From: Daldinia sp. FL1419
Taxonomy: Eukaryota; Ascomycota; Sordariomycetes; Xylariales; Hypoxylaceae
NCBI GenBank assembly: GCA_025201765.1
Contig: MU623409.1
Coordinates: forward strand, 1 to 64,000
Reading direction: 5' to 3'
Length of the DNA: 64,000 bases
Translations under genes and position numbers: made by a program
Notes under the pieces: model-generated
Databases searched by the model: none
Seen by the model: only the letters and a program-made list of their open reading frames with translations
What the model was told of the DNA's origin: nothing
In this document: positions 11,441 through 22,067 of the stretch, in pieces
Numbering within the stretch: position 1 is the stretch's first letter
How the letters are laid out: each line of letters opens with the position of its first letter

Positions 11441-14400
11441 TTGAGATATATGTTTATCATATATAAATAAGTAATATTAAAGTTTTTTTTATTGGTAAAA
11501 TAATTTTAGAAAAATTTGTATTAATTGAATTATTATATGTCCATTATGTATTTATATTTATAATATATATTTATATTTATTATAATATTATAATATATTA
11601 AGAAAAAGTAATAATATCAAAAATTATATTACATTTTTATTTTATTAGTAAATTTTAAATTTTATTTGAAATTTTTTTTCTAATTTTATTTAAAAAATTT
11701 TATATATTATAATTATAATTGTTATTACCTAAAAATTTAGCATTTGAGGAAAGAATAGTTTAGTATTTTATAAAATAATTTTATAAAATAAGATTAATAT
11801 AGTTTCTTTTTATAATAACATATTTATTTATTTCTTTTTATTATTTTTTTATTATAATAATTAATATTTTTATTATCTTAATTATAATATTATATTTTAT
11901 TTATTTTTTTTAAATTTATTATAATTAGTAATTAATATAATTAAATTAATAAAGAAGTTTTAATTAAAATATATTAATAATAAATAATTAAATATTAATC
12001 TTAATATTATTAATATAATAATTATTTTAATAGTTTAAATTAATATATATATGGTTAAGAATATAATAAGTTATGATGAAGATATAATTAATGAAGATTT
12101 ATGATATATTTTTAAGAATAATTTTTATAATTGGATTTTAATCCATTTTATTAAGATTTAATATCCATTATGTATTAGAATTAAGGAATATCTTAAACTC
12201 TATAATATTTTTATTAAAATAATATAAAATAATTTATATATATTTATAATTATTATTAATATAAAGTTATTCTTTAAATTCTTTTAAAATAAAATAAATG
12301 ATTTATTAAAAATTTACCCCTTTAGATTTAAATTTCTAACTAACCTAATATATTTATATTTATTAGAAGTTATGGTAAAGGCTGTTGTAATTAAAATAGA
12401 ATCAGTAATGGTGATATTAGCATTACAATTTCCAATTACAGTTGTACAATCCTATTTGACATAATTTATGAACCTTTAACCAATATCTCAAGTACCCTAA
12501 TCAATTCTAGCACCCCAACCTATTCTAACATTTTAACCTATTCCAATACCTTAATAAGCTCTATAAATTCTTTAAATATCATAATAATCAATACCTCCAA
12601 TATAATAATAAATAATTCTTTAAATATTTTAAATATCTTAATAAACTCTAATAGTTCTTTAATATTAATTAATCCAAATATTCCTAATATATAACCTTAT
12701 ATAATAAGGTTAATATATGGGTAATATGGAGGTTTAACTAAAAATAACATAACAATTTATTATAAAATTATTTATTTATAAATAGAAAAAGTAATTAATA
12801 ATATAAAAATCTTAATTTCTCAATTTACTAATTAAATTATACCTTAATAATAATTTTAAGTTCAAAAATAAAAAATATAAAATATTAAATAAACAAATCC
12901 AAATTTTTTTATTTTATTATTATAAATTTAAAATTAAATTTAATTTATATATTAATATTTATAATATTATATTAAAAGGAACAATTTTAAAATTTTTTTA
13001 TAAATATTTTATATAATAAAATTTTAATTTTAATATAATGGTTAATAAAATATGTAATTTTTTCCATATTAATAAGAATTTTTAAATATATATATTTAAA
13101 TGGAAGAATATAATAATTAAAAATATTATATAAAATAATTTTGGAAAAATTTTACTTAAATATCTTAAAATATTAATCATTTAAATATAATATATTTATA
13201 AAGGTTTATTAATTAATTATATTAAGGAAATTTATTTTAAAAAAAGTTTATACCATATTGTACAAGGATATTCCGCATTTTTACCCATTTTTTTTTAACA
13301 ATTTAATATATTTGAAAATGTTTGTACTAATTTTTAAATAATGGTAGGTAATATATATTGAAATTTTTTCAATAAGTATAAAATAAAGAATGATTATTAT
13401 TATATTAATTGAATTTATTAGAATAATCAAAAATCTTATTAAATAAATTAAGGTAAAAATAAATGTTTTAATAATTAAAAATATTTTAATAATAGAAATG
13501 GAAAAAAGAAATATTTTATTTATAATAAATTAAATTATTAATCTACTAAATATCTTATATATGAATAATATAATAAATATAATAAATAATATTAATATGT
13601 ATAAAAACAAAAAATGGGAAACATTAAAAAAGATTTTGCAACTTTCTTTATTAATTATAAAAAAATTGATATTGGTTATAGTAATAATAATAGTAATAGT
13701 GATAGTAATGATTTTGATATATAGCATACATAATATATTAATAATAAATATAATAATAATAATCAGGCTCAATTATTAATTATATAATACCTTATAAATT
13801 ATAATGAAGTTGATAATCCTTAAATTGTTAATATCTTTATAAATTAAGCAATTTTTTATGTGTTTATTGTAATAGATATTTTTAATAATAATTATAAATA
13901 TTTTTTGGATATAATCTTAGGTCCCCCTTCCATATTTTACCTTAAAAATCAATATTCTTATATATTTCAAGGTATTTTACCTGATATTAAAATAGCTGGA
14001 ATATTATTAGGAAGTAAGATATAAATAAAAGTATTATAATATATACATCTTGATATTAAGATAGATACATCTACAACAAAAATATATATTATATAATTTA
14101 ATAATTATTTAAAGTAAGGAAACCTTGGTACTATTAATATACCTACCCTATTTAAAATTATCCAATTTTATATCATACCTTGTAATACACTATTCTTATT
14201 ATATCTTTATAATATAAATTATTTAAAAATCTTTTTAAACAACATTAAAAACATACTTATTTATAAGAATAAACATTACCCTATTATTCAAAAATAAGGA
14301 TACCCATAATTTTTACTTAATAATAAAAAATAAATAGTTGTATATTGTTATTTAACCAAAGAAGAATTATAATAAATATATAAATATTTTGGTCATCCAA

Positions 14401-14949
14401 TTACAAATCAACTCTATCACATTCTTATAAAAATTAAATACAATAAATTAGATCAAATAATTATTAAAAAAATTAATAAATACTATTATTAATGTTAAAT
14501 ATATAATAATATATTAGGATAATTTAAATTTATTGTAAAAAATAATATTAATTTTAATTATAATATTTATATTAATATAATATATATTAAAGGTAAATTA
14601 ATCCTCTATACTATTAATAAAATTATATTATTCTAAATAGTAAAATTCCTTAAAAATATAATAGCAAAATATATATAGGATATGTTAAGGATAATATGGA
14701 TTGATAATTATTTTAAATTATTTAATAATTTAATATTTAATATTAGTATTAATTTCACAATTAATAAATTCATTTTAAATATAAAAATATTATTAATATT
14801 CATTAAAAAAATGCTTATTAAAACATATAATTTGATTAGAAAGGTTAAATAATATTATAATTTATTATAATAAATATATAAAATAATATTAAAAAATTTT
14901 TAGGGTATTTAAATTAATATTTATTACATTTTATAAATAGTTGTAAAAA

Positions 14950-16730
14950 TTGTTAATAATATAGTAGGATTAAATGGTTTAATATTAACATTATTTATAT
15001 TTGGAGTATACCCAAAGTTAGCAAACAATTCACCACCCTTTCCTTCTATTATTACTTGAGTTATAATTATTAAAAAGGTAATAAATAAAATTTATAAATT
15101 TAAAGTTAAGCGATAAATTAATGATACTTTAAATATGAAAAATGGATTAAATATATTGGATATATTAAATCTACTTTTTTAATTTAAAATATGTATCTAT
15201 TATAAGAATAATGGCTGGATTAGTTTTCATAAATTAATTATTTGAAATAGTGAGATTTGTATTATTAAAATAAATAGAAAATTAATTAATTTTAGGATTA
15301 TAGTTATAAAATTATATTTTTGTGATAAATTTATATATATTTTAAATCCTATTAATAAAAACTTCGATTATAAGTATAATAATAGTAATGAATATATTTC
15401 TGAAGTTAAAGTACCTATAATAAAATAACCATGAAGATAATTTCCTAGAAGTAGGAATAAATCCTGACCAATAAATTCCTATAATATAATTTATTTATTT
15501 TTTAAAAAAATAATTAATATAAAGTTATTATTATAATTATATTAAGAAGGGAAGATTATTACCTTAAATTGACCGTTTAAAGTAATAAATATATAAGAAA
15601 TTGAAGGATTTATTAAATAAGGAGTATTTTTATTTGAAAAGTATAATAAGATGAAATATAAGAATGTTTAATTATTTAAATTATAAATTATTTATAAAAT
15701 TAAAGGAAAGGGTATTAATAAATTATATAAAAAGTTATAATTTATTATTTAAGGTTATAATAATAAAGGAAAAAAGGAAATATTTATATAATTACCTATA
15801 ATTTAGCACTTTAATTAATGGATTATTATTACACTTATTTTATTTTTATAATAATGGGCTGAAAGAATGGTTATGTGGTTCTACAATGTTATATAAATGT
15901 ACATTTAATTAAATACTAATTTAAACCGTATTATTATTGCTATATCATTTAAAGAGTTTAAAGATTATTTTTTTAAAAATATTGTAATAATTATTATAAA
16001 ATTATTTTATAAAGTAGTTAAAATTAATATACATTGGTAAGTAATTTATTTCAAATATTACTATAAAAAGCTTTTCATGATTACATTAATTTATAACCTA
16101 TATTTCTTAATTTCAGAATTATTTAATCAATTTAATTTAATTAGAATATAGATTAATAATATATTTAAAGTATTAGATAAAGTATTTAATAAATTGGAGG
16201 AGGATGAAATGAAGAAAGTTGGATTTAAAGTAAAATTTAAGTTATATTTTAATAAAGATATCTTATTAATATTTAATAATTATATTATTTTAATTAATAA
16301 TAATGGTAATATTTATTTATATTAAAAAGAATAAAGTAAGAAAATTGTATTAATTTAGAATAAAAAGGATAATACTGTTTAACAATATATATAACAATAA
16401 GCCTATAGTGTTTATATTGTTTCTATTTATTAACCTAAAGTAATATTTAATATATGTGAAGCAGTTTAATATAAAAAATTTAGAAAAATTGAAATTAATA
16501 AATTTAATAAATGTTTTTAATAATAATTAAATAATTTATCATAAGGATTTTAATATATTAAATTGGATTTTATTATAGTAAAAATCTTTATATTTATTAA
16601 TAAATCATTTATGAATAATAAGGACCTTAATTTTTAAATTAATTATAAAATTTTTATTATTAATAAAATTATAATAGATAAATTATTTATTATAATTAAT
16701 AATTTAATTCATTAAAATTTTATAAAATAT
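14950..16730 (+). pseudogene. Degraded copia pol: integrase C-terminus, reverse transcriptase, RNase H
   Basis: Translation through stop codons on the plus strand still shows family landmarks. Near 14990-15050 the frame reads LFIFGVYPKLANNSPPFPSI, resembling the integrase/linker of fungal copia polyproteins. Near 15208-15270 it reads NNGWISFHKLI, matching the usual GWTGPYKL-type block. Near 16215-16300 it reads VGFKVKFKLYFNKDILLIFN followed by NYIILI, where the RT YVDD motif has decayed to a double-Asn form. Near 16600-16640 it reads KSFMNNKDLN, matching the RNase H ASFANNKDLS-type block. Gag and protease upstream are not recognisable. No product can be made from this region. Confidence 0.8.
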
Positions 16731-17629
16731 AAATAAATTATCCAAAATATTCTAATAAATAAAATCTATACTATAATATATGGTATAAATATGGTTATTG
16801 TAATTGAGATAATAGTAATATTTATATTTAATAAATTTTAACTCCCTATAACACCTATAATCATATATATTAATTCATTCTTATTTTATAAATATTTTAT
16901 TAAATTTGGAATAATGAAAGAAAAATAATTAATAATTAATATTATATTATTCCAATAATCTTATAAATAATGAAAAATTAGTAATATATAATAAATTTAT
17001 GAATAAAATAATCTAACCAATACAATAATAAAATTTAATATTAATAAAGCCCTTATAATATTTATTAATACCAATTATCTTACATTAAAATTATAAAGTT
17101 AAATTAAATAAATCTAAATAATATAAATAATATTAACCATTTTTTTCAATTAATTTAATAATTTAAATAAATAAATAAATATAATTTTTAAAAAAAGAAA
17201 AAATTATTAAATGGGATTATACATTATTATATATTTTAGAATAATTAATTATTATACTTTCAAACAAAACTCAAACCATTAATTTATAAACCTTCACTTT
17301 TTATTTATTAATAGATTTTCTTTAATCATCTTCATATATTTTTAATAGCATTTTTATTAGTAAAATATACCTAATTACAAAATACCTTAGATTATTGATA
17401 TTAACTTTAATAATTATTAATTTATAATATTACAACATTGTTTGTTCCATTGGAACATTAATCTAACATTTTTTAAGATATGAATTTATATTATTTCATA
17501 AAAAAATTATTAATTAATTTAATATAGGTAAAAGTAAAAGGAAGATTATAGAAAAGAACCAATCTTAATACATTTAAATGTTTAAAATTGTAACCCTAAT
17601 TAGTATTTATTAACATCATATAACTTCAT

Positions 17630-17643
17630 AAGAAAAGAAAAAA
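17630..17643 (+). other. Probable remnant of polypurine tract
   Basis: AAGAAAAGAAAAAA lies 7 bases before the right LTR, where the plus-strand primer of an LTR element is expected. It is all purine in a region that otherwise alternates A and T. Confidence 0.5.
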
Positions 17644-17650
17644 TTACTAA

Positions 17651-17831
17651 TGTAGGAATATTAATCATATAACCATAGTAATACAAATCCATTTTAATCT
17701 TATATTTAGCTCCATATATTTTGGTTTTTAATTAAAATACGTTCTTTTTTAGATCATATTATTTTTGATTGAATTGATATAAATATCTTCACTTTTACTA
17801 TTGCATACAATGGTACCTTATCCATCCAACA
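17651..17831 (+). repeat. Right long terminal repeat (181 bp)
   Basis: It starts TGTAGGAATATTAATCATAT and ends CATCCAACA, with the canonical TG...CA termini retained. It matches 11029-11209 along its length apart from transitions. ATGAC follows at once. Confidence 0.92.
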
Positions 17832-17836
17832 ATGAC
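17832..17836. repeat. Target-site duplication, right copy (ATGAC)
   Basis: Identical to 11024-11028 and directly abutting the right LTR. Confidence 0.9.
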
Positions 17837-19629
17837 AACTCTACATTTTTAAAGTGGTTATATATTTAAAAGCGCCTACGCATGGAATGTTTAACTAATA
17901 AGTATTTATCCTAATGACACAATATTAGTTATGGGATATACTTGAATACCTACCTATACACATAGAGCTACTAAGGATCTGAAGTCGCAAGAAGTTCTAA
18001 CCATCCCGTCATAAAACCCTCCGGATTTAATCTTATATCACAAGGAGATTATAAAATGAGATGTATGTTTCTTAGTTGCCGTGCCAGATATCGTCGACAT
18101 TCCCCCCAGCGAGGGCATCTATTGACAGTCAGTGACAGAACGGGAACATCATTTAATCAGGGTTTTGTAGTCAAAGAGTTCATTGCGTTTTAAATCTTAC
18201 GGGATAATGTTCCTGGCCATCTGAGCAGGGCCTAACGGGCTGAAACCTCGGCAGGAACCGACTGGGGAAAGACGTTAGCGTCAGCGAGATATCCTTCAAC
18301 AGTTTCTTTGCTTAATATACTCTGAAATCTGACGTTCATTACAGAAAAGGGAGTAAAATGAGCTTGAAGCTATGGCGATTCCGGATGCCGAATAATGTTG
18401 TAAGACACACATTGCGTGACATGAGATAGATCCATCCTACTTAAGGAACTCGACCATAGAGAAGAGACAACTCGATATGATAACATAACCCACCTATCAA
18501 GAATTCCGTGAAAACGTCACACGACTTTTATATCGGTGTTAGGACGAAGGGGTATGTCGTTAATAGACTATACTCATTCGTAGCAAACCATAAGTTGCTT
18601 GCCAAGTCAGCGTAGTTAGAAGAGAAAGAGAAGGAACATCTAAACGGATTTTAGTAACTTGCGACCATCAACCCGCTTTAGGAATACCCAAATAGGCTAC
18701 TATTATTAAACATTTTCTATCCGAATAAGATAAGGGAAGGTTAGTCTTAGGTCCTGATCAGCTCGATCTCTAAACATGGCTTAAAGCTTTTTAAAAGGGG
18801 TATAAGAATATGTATACGCTAAAAATTTATTTTTTTAATACGCTATACCTATTTTGGTAGGAGGGTTTAGAGAATTGGCTTTAAACCCCTATCTCTCATA
18901 TACTGTGCTAAAAACAGCAGTATGCTAAGCCTAAAAAAACTAGCGGACCCTCAAATTATTTGTTTAGGAAGGAGGTTTACAGAAGAAATAAGCCCATCTC
19001 AAAACCAAGGGATTAGAGAAAAATAAGGGTATGCTTAGAGATTATATTAAATAAAATTAACAATTTTTCAACAAAATAAGTCAAAACGAAAAGGCTTTTA
19101 TATTTGCTACTATTCAAGCACTCGGGGAGACAAAAATGGGCTATCAATTACACTCAAAACCTGTTAGGAAAGCCTGAAATAGCTACTTAACAACTCAAAA
19201 TCCAGGCTTTTTAACCTAATTAAGATATCTAAAGAGGTATTTAATAAGCTATTAACGTAACTAAAGTGTAATTGTGGTTTAAGAAGCTCTCGTTATATCA
19301 AATTGAAACCTGAATACCTATAAACCTAAATACCTAAAGACCTAAATACCTGAAAACCTAAATACCTAGTTAAAGATCTAAATATTTAAATACCTAGAAA
19401 TTCTAAAGGCGGTGACCTAAAAAGGCTAAACACATAGCAACTGGAGAAATTTGGTACAAGGCAGCTCCACCTAATTTATATGGGCCTTAAATGTATTTCT
19501 ATTTTCTCTAAGCCATGCTTAGAGAATCGAGCCGATCAGGCCCTTAGACCTTGAAATCTGACATTTGTCCACTCTTAAATTCAGGGGTTTTACGGGAACT
19601 TCGGAAGAATAGAATTAGTCTCGCTGGTT
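17837..19629. other. Gene-free region with a degenerate repeat relic
   Basis: No coding signal. From about 18780 to 19560 the composition is A+T-rich with many CTAAA/TTTAG words, and the sequence looks like a decayed transposon. A word CACCTAATTTATATGGG near 19468 resembles the inner part of the MITE terminal repeat (CACCTAATTTGTATGGG near 19723), suggesting a related, older copy. Confidence 0.4.
19305..19397 (+). repeat. Short tandem repeat, about 16-17 bp unit (AAACCTAAATACCTAAA)
   Basis: About five imperfect copies of a unit close to AAACCTAAATACCTAAA lie head to tail. Units differ by single bases and small indels. It sits inside the repeat-relic region. Confidence 0.7.
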
Positions 19630-19638
19630 ATGTTTTAT
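19630..19638. repeat. 9-bp target-site duplication, left copy (ATGTTTTAT)
   Basis: ATGTTTTAT directly precedes the left inverted repeat and recurs directly after the right one at 20145-20153. Confidence 0.88.
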
Positions 19639-19746
19639 CGGTAATTTTAATGGCACAGCCAAACTTTCATAATGGCACAGCCAATCCACTTTCCACGTGA
19701 GTTGGTGGCCCGACCACAACACACCTAATTTGTATGGGGTTTAGTC
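19639..19746 (+). repeat. Left terminal inverted repeat
   Basis: 108 bp, reverse-complementary to 20037-20144 with one mismatch (CACCTAA against CACTTAA). Confidence 0.9.
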
Positions 19747-20036
19747 CAACCTCCAACTAAATCAGAATTTTGCCCAGTTGCATCAATAAATTCAATTAGC
19801 TCCTTAGCCACTCCTCTCAGCCACTCTTCTTAACCATGCATCTATTCAATTATTATAGTAATACAAATTCCAATTGTGCGTATTTAATTGGTTAAATTGA
19901 TTAGGCCTTGCCGCTGTAAGCGCTGGCGTTGAGGGTATCGTGTACGATTGTGGTGGTGGTGCAGGTGGTGGCGCTGGTGTTGACAAGCGATGCGACCGGG
20001 CAGTTTTCTGTTTTGCCTTTTTTTAGTTGGGGGATA

Positions 20037-20144
20037 GACTAAACCCCATACAAATTAAGTGTGTTGTGGTCGGGCCACCAACTCACGTGGAAAGTGGATT
20101 GGCTGTGCCATTATGAAAGTTTGGCTGTGCCATTAAAATTACCG
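20037..20144 (-). repeat. Right terminal inverted repeat
   Basis: Mirror copy of 19639-19746. It ends TTAAAATTACCG, followed by the ATGTTTTAT duplication. Confidence 0.9.
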
Positions 20145-20153
20145 ATGTTTTAT
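20145..20153. repeat. 9-bp target-site duplication, right copy (ATGTTTTAT)
   Basis: Identical to 19630-19638 and abutting the right TIR. Confidence 0.88.
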
Positions 20154-21007
20154 CACGTATAAGTGGCTCAGTATAGATCTAATGAGTAGGTATATAGTAG
20201 ATCGTCTTATATGGACGCTCCCTATAACATGACCTGGTTACAATGCTTGGTTTATATCGCGAAAAGGTCTATTTCGATTGTTATTGTTCAGCCCCTATGT
20301 CAATTATAAAGTTTTTTGGTTGGCTTGTATAGCGGAATTAATCTATTCGTGAGCCCTCGGATTTCGTCATTATTTAACAGGATATTTCCGATGCCCACAT
20401 GGAGAGGTCGCATAACGGTCTCAACCCACTAATAACGATAACTATTCAGAATAGAACGATCGCTTAACTCATACACATGACTCAGGTAGAGGTATTCCGT
20501 TAAGCCACTTGGGTGAGATGCCCCTTATTAAAACATCCCGGTCGTACAAGCGAAGGCATTAACTAACCGTAGCGCATTAGCGAGTTCCAATTCGGGACTT
20601 ATTATCCCGTAATTTAGGTGCCGCTTCCGCCCGGAGATAGCAGCCAATTCAGAAAGCGCCACCCGAAACCAGCGGCTACAGAGCCGAACTACTTAACACA
20701 ATTCCGACTTTTAAACGGTCACGGATTTATCGCGTCTTCGAAATTTAGTTGCATTGTATCGTAGGTTGCTAAAACACGATATATCCTCTCTGTATTAAAA
20801 GGCTAACGCTAGACGATGGTTTTTTTTTTTTAATTTTTTCGGTTCTCCGTCTAAGCCGAATCACGTTCTCGACTATTGAACAAAACCCTTTCTAAATTCT
20901 TACGCCGTTTCGAATCGACTCACTCCCATTCTTTATCGGATTCTGTATCACCATTTAGGGATCTTCCACGTGCTACCGTTCCTCAACTTCACGTCAGCGC
21001 ATCCATC
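20154..21007. other. Upstream region of the SDR gene
   Basis: No gene seen. A T-tract at about 20819-20840 and a pyrimidine-rich stretch before 21008 suit a promoter and leader. The frame stays open for about 44 codons upstream of the chosen ATG, but this part has no ATG and no family resemblance. Confidence 0.45.
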
Positions 21008-21856
21008 ATGGCTTCAAACCCCTCCACCTCTCTCAGTGGCAAAGTTGCTCTTGTCACTGGTGCCTCTAAGGGCATTGGCAAAGCCTCAGCCATTGCTCTC
21101 GCGCGCCTTGGCGCCACAGTCGTCATCAACTATTCTTCCGATGAGCAAGCTGCGCAAGATGCCCTTGCCGAGGTGCAGAAATTAGGCGCAGGTGAAGCGC
21201 GTCTTATACGCGCTGATGTTGGCTCCGTGGACGGCGTGCAATCGCTTGTGAAGCAAACTGTCGAGGCCTACTCCAAGATCGATGTGCTCGTTGCCAACGC
21301 CGGTGTTTTAGCTATGAAAGATCTCGAGCATACCACAGAGGCCGATTTCGACCACTCCTTTGCTGTTAATGTTAAGGGACCCTATTTTCTCGCCCAGGTA
21401 AGCATTCACAATCTCCACCGAGAGCTACCCATCAGCAAACTGCCCGTGACCTAGGTGTGGCACAGCGACTGACCACTCACCCTACAGGCCGCCGTCCCAC
21501 ACATGTCGCGTGGCTCGCACATCATCTTCTTATCTACAACCTTGACCACTGCATCTACCGTGATGCCGGGATATCTGCTGTACAACAGCACCAAAGGCGC
21601 CATCGAGCAGATGACGCGTGTGATTAGCAAGGATGTCGGACGCAAGGGGATCCTCGTCAACGCTGTTGCTCCCGGACCCACGGGGACCGAGCTTTTCTTT
21701 CGCGGCAAGAGTGAGGAGCTCCTCAAGACCATTGCGGGGTTGAGCCCCCAGGGCCGCATCGGAACCCCAGAGGAGATTGCTGAAGTTATCGTCTTCCTCG
21801 CCCAGTCATCCTGGGTTTCGGGTCAGGTAGTCCGCGCTAACGGTGGCATGGCATAA
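21008..21856 (+). CDS. Classical short-chain dehydrogenase/reductase (SDR)
   Basis: Exons 21008..21397 and 21488..21856 give 252 residues, a normal length for a classical SDR. The 90-bp intron has GTAAGC and CTACAG borders and is phase 0. The ATG at 21008 starts MASNPSTSLSGKVALVTGAS. The cofactor motif TGASKGIG is at about 18-25, with NAG near 95. The catalytic Ser (IIFLST) and YNSTK (YxxxK) follow after the intron, then PGPTGT. The C-terminus SGQVVRANGGMA is typical. The Rossmann enzyme uses NAD(P)H to reduce a keto group or the reverse. INYSS after the second beta strand gives no clear cofactor assignment. Closest annotation style would be 3-oxoacyl-[ACP] reductase-like, but substrate cannot be assigned. 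No partner gene lies next to it. Confidence 0.92.
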
Positions 21857-22037
21857 AGGGGTCCGGGAACGCAAATAAAATAAAGTGGAAATCGAGGAGA
21901 TATGGGAAAAAGTAGTGTAATAAATCGCCATAATGGAAATGAGATAAGCTGCCTGCTTGAAAAACTACGATAATTGCCGTTGTAGTCCCTGGTTTTATAC
22001 GTCTAATACACAGTCCGGGAAAAAAAAACTATTCATT

Positions 22038-22067
22038 GGTTACCCGGGTAACCCGGGTAACCTGGGT
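22038..22067. repeat. Palindromic 9-bp repeat (GGTAACCCG-type, 3 copies)
   Basis: Three successive copies of a GGTTACCCG/GGTAACCCG/GGTAACCTG unit form overlapping palindromes around two CCCGGG cores. It lies about 180 bp downstream of the SDR stop codon. Confidence 0.7.

Larger units (their letters stand above)
11029..17831 (+). mobile_element. RIP-degraded Ty1/copia LTR retrotransposon, 6.8 kb
   Basis: The element is bounded by two 181-bp LTRs and an ATGAC target duplication. Its interior is strikingly A+T-rich with stops in every frame. Differences between the LTRs are almost all C/T or G/A transitions, as expected from RIP. Orientation is plus: remnants of integrase C-terminus (about 14960-15330), reverse transcriptase (about 16170-16330) and RNase H (about 16573-16720) occur in that order. 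This is the Ty1/copia order (integrase before RT). A purine tract at about 17630-17643 sits where a polypurine tract should be. No intact gene remains. It splits the space between the glycosyltransferase-like gene and the SDR gene and probably forms a local heterochromatic island. Confidence 0.92.
19639..20144. mobile_element. Non-autonomous DNA transposon (MITE), 506 bp, 108-bp TIRs, 9-bp TSD
   Basis: The ends are inverted repeats of 108 bp that differ at one position by eye, and similarity continues weakly inward (shared CCAACTAAA and TGCCC words). The TIR begins CGGTAATTTTAATGGCACAG. It contains two copies of AATGGCACAGCCAA about 19 bp apart and a CACGTG box. A 9-bp duplication flanks the element. 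Nine-base duplications with long TIRs are typical of Mutator-like elements, so a MULE-type MITE is the best guess. hAT is less likely because it makes 8 bp. The roughly 290-bp core has no open frame and carries a G-rich GGTGGTGGTGCAGGTGG tract. Unlike the copia element it shows no RIP bias, suggesting recent arrival or a length below the RIP threshold. Confidence 0.85.

Noticed and set aside
13530..13779. Overlapping open frames in both strands of the A+T-rich island
   Set aside because: Composed of Ile, Asn and Leu runs produced by RIP-derived AT repeats; not coding.
11029..17831. Centromere or mitochondrial insertion as explanation for the A+T-rich block
   Set aside because: LTRs, a target duplication and decayed copia domains define it as a single retrotransposon.
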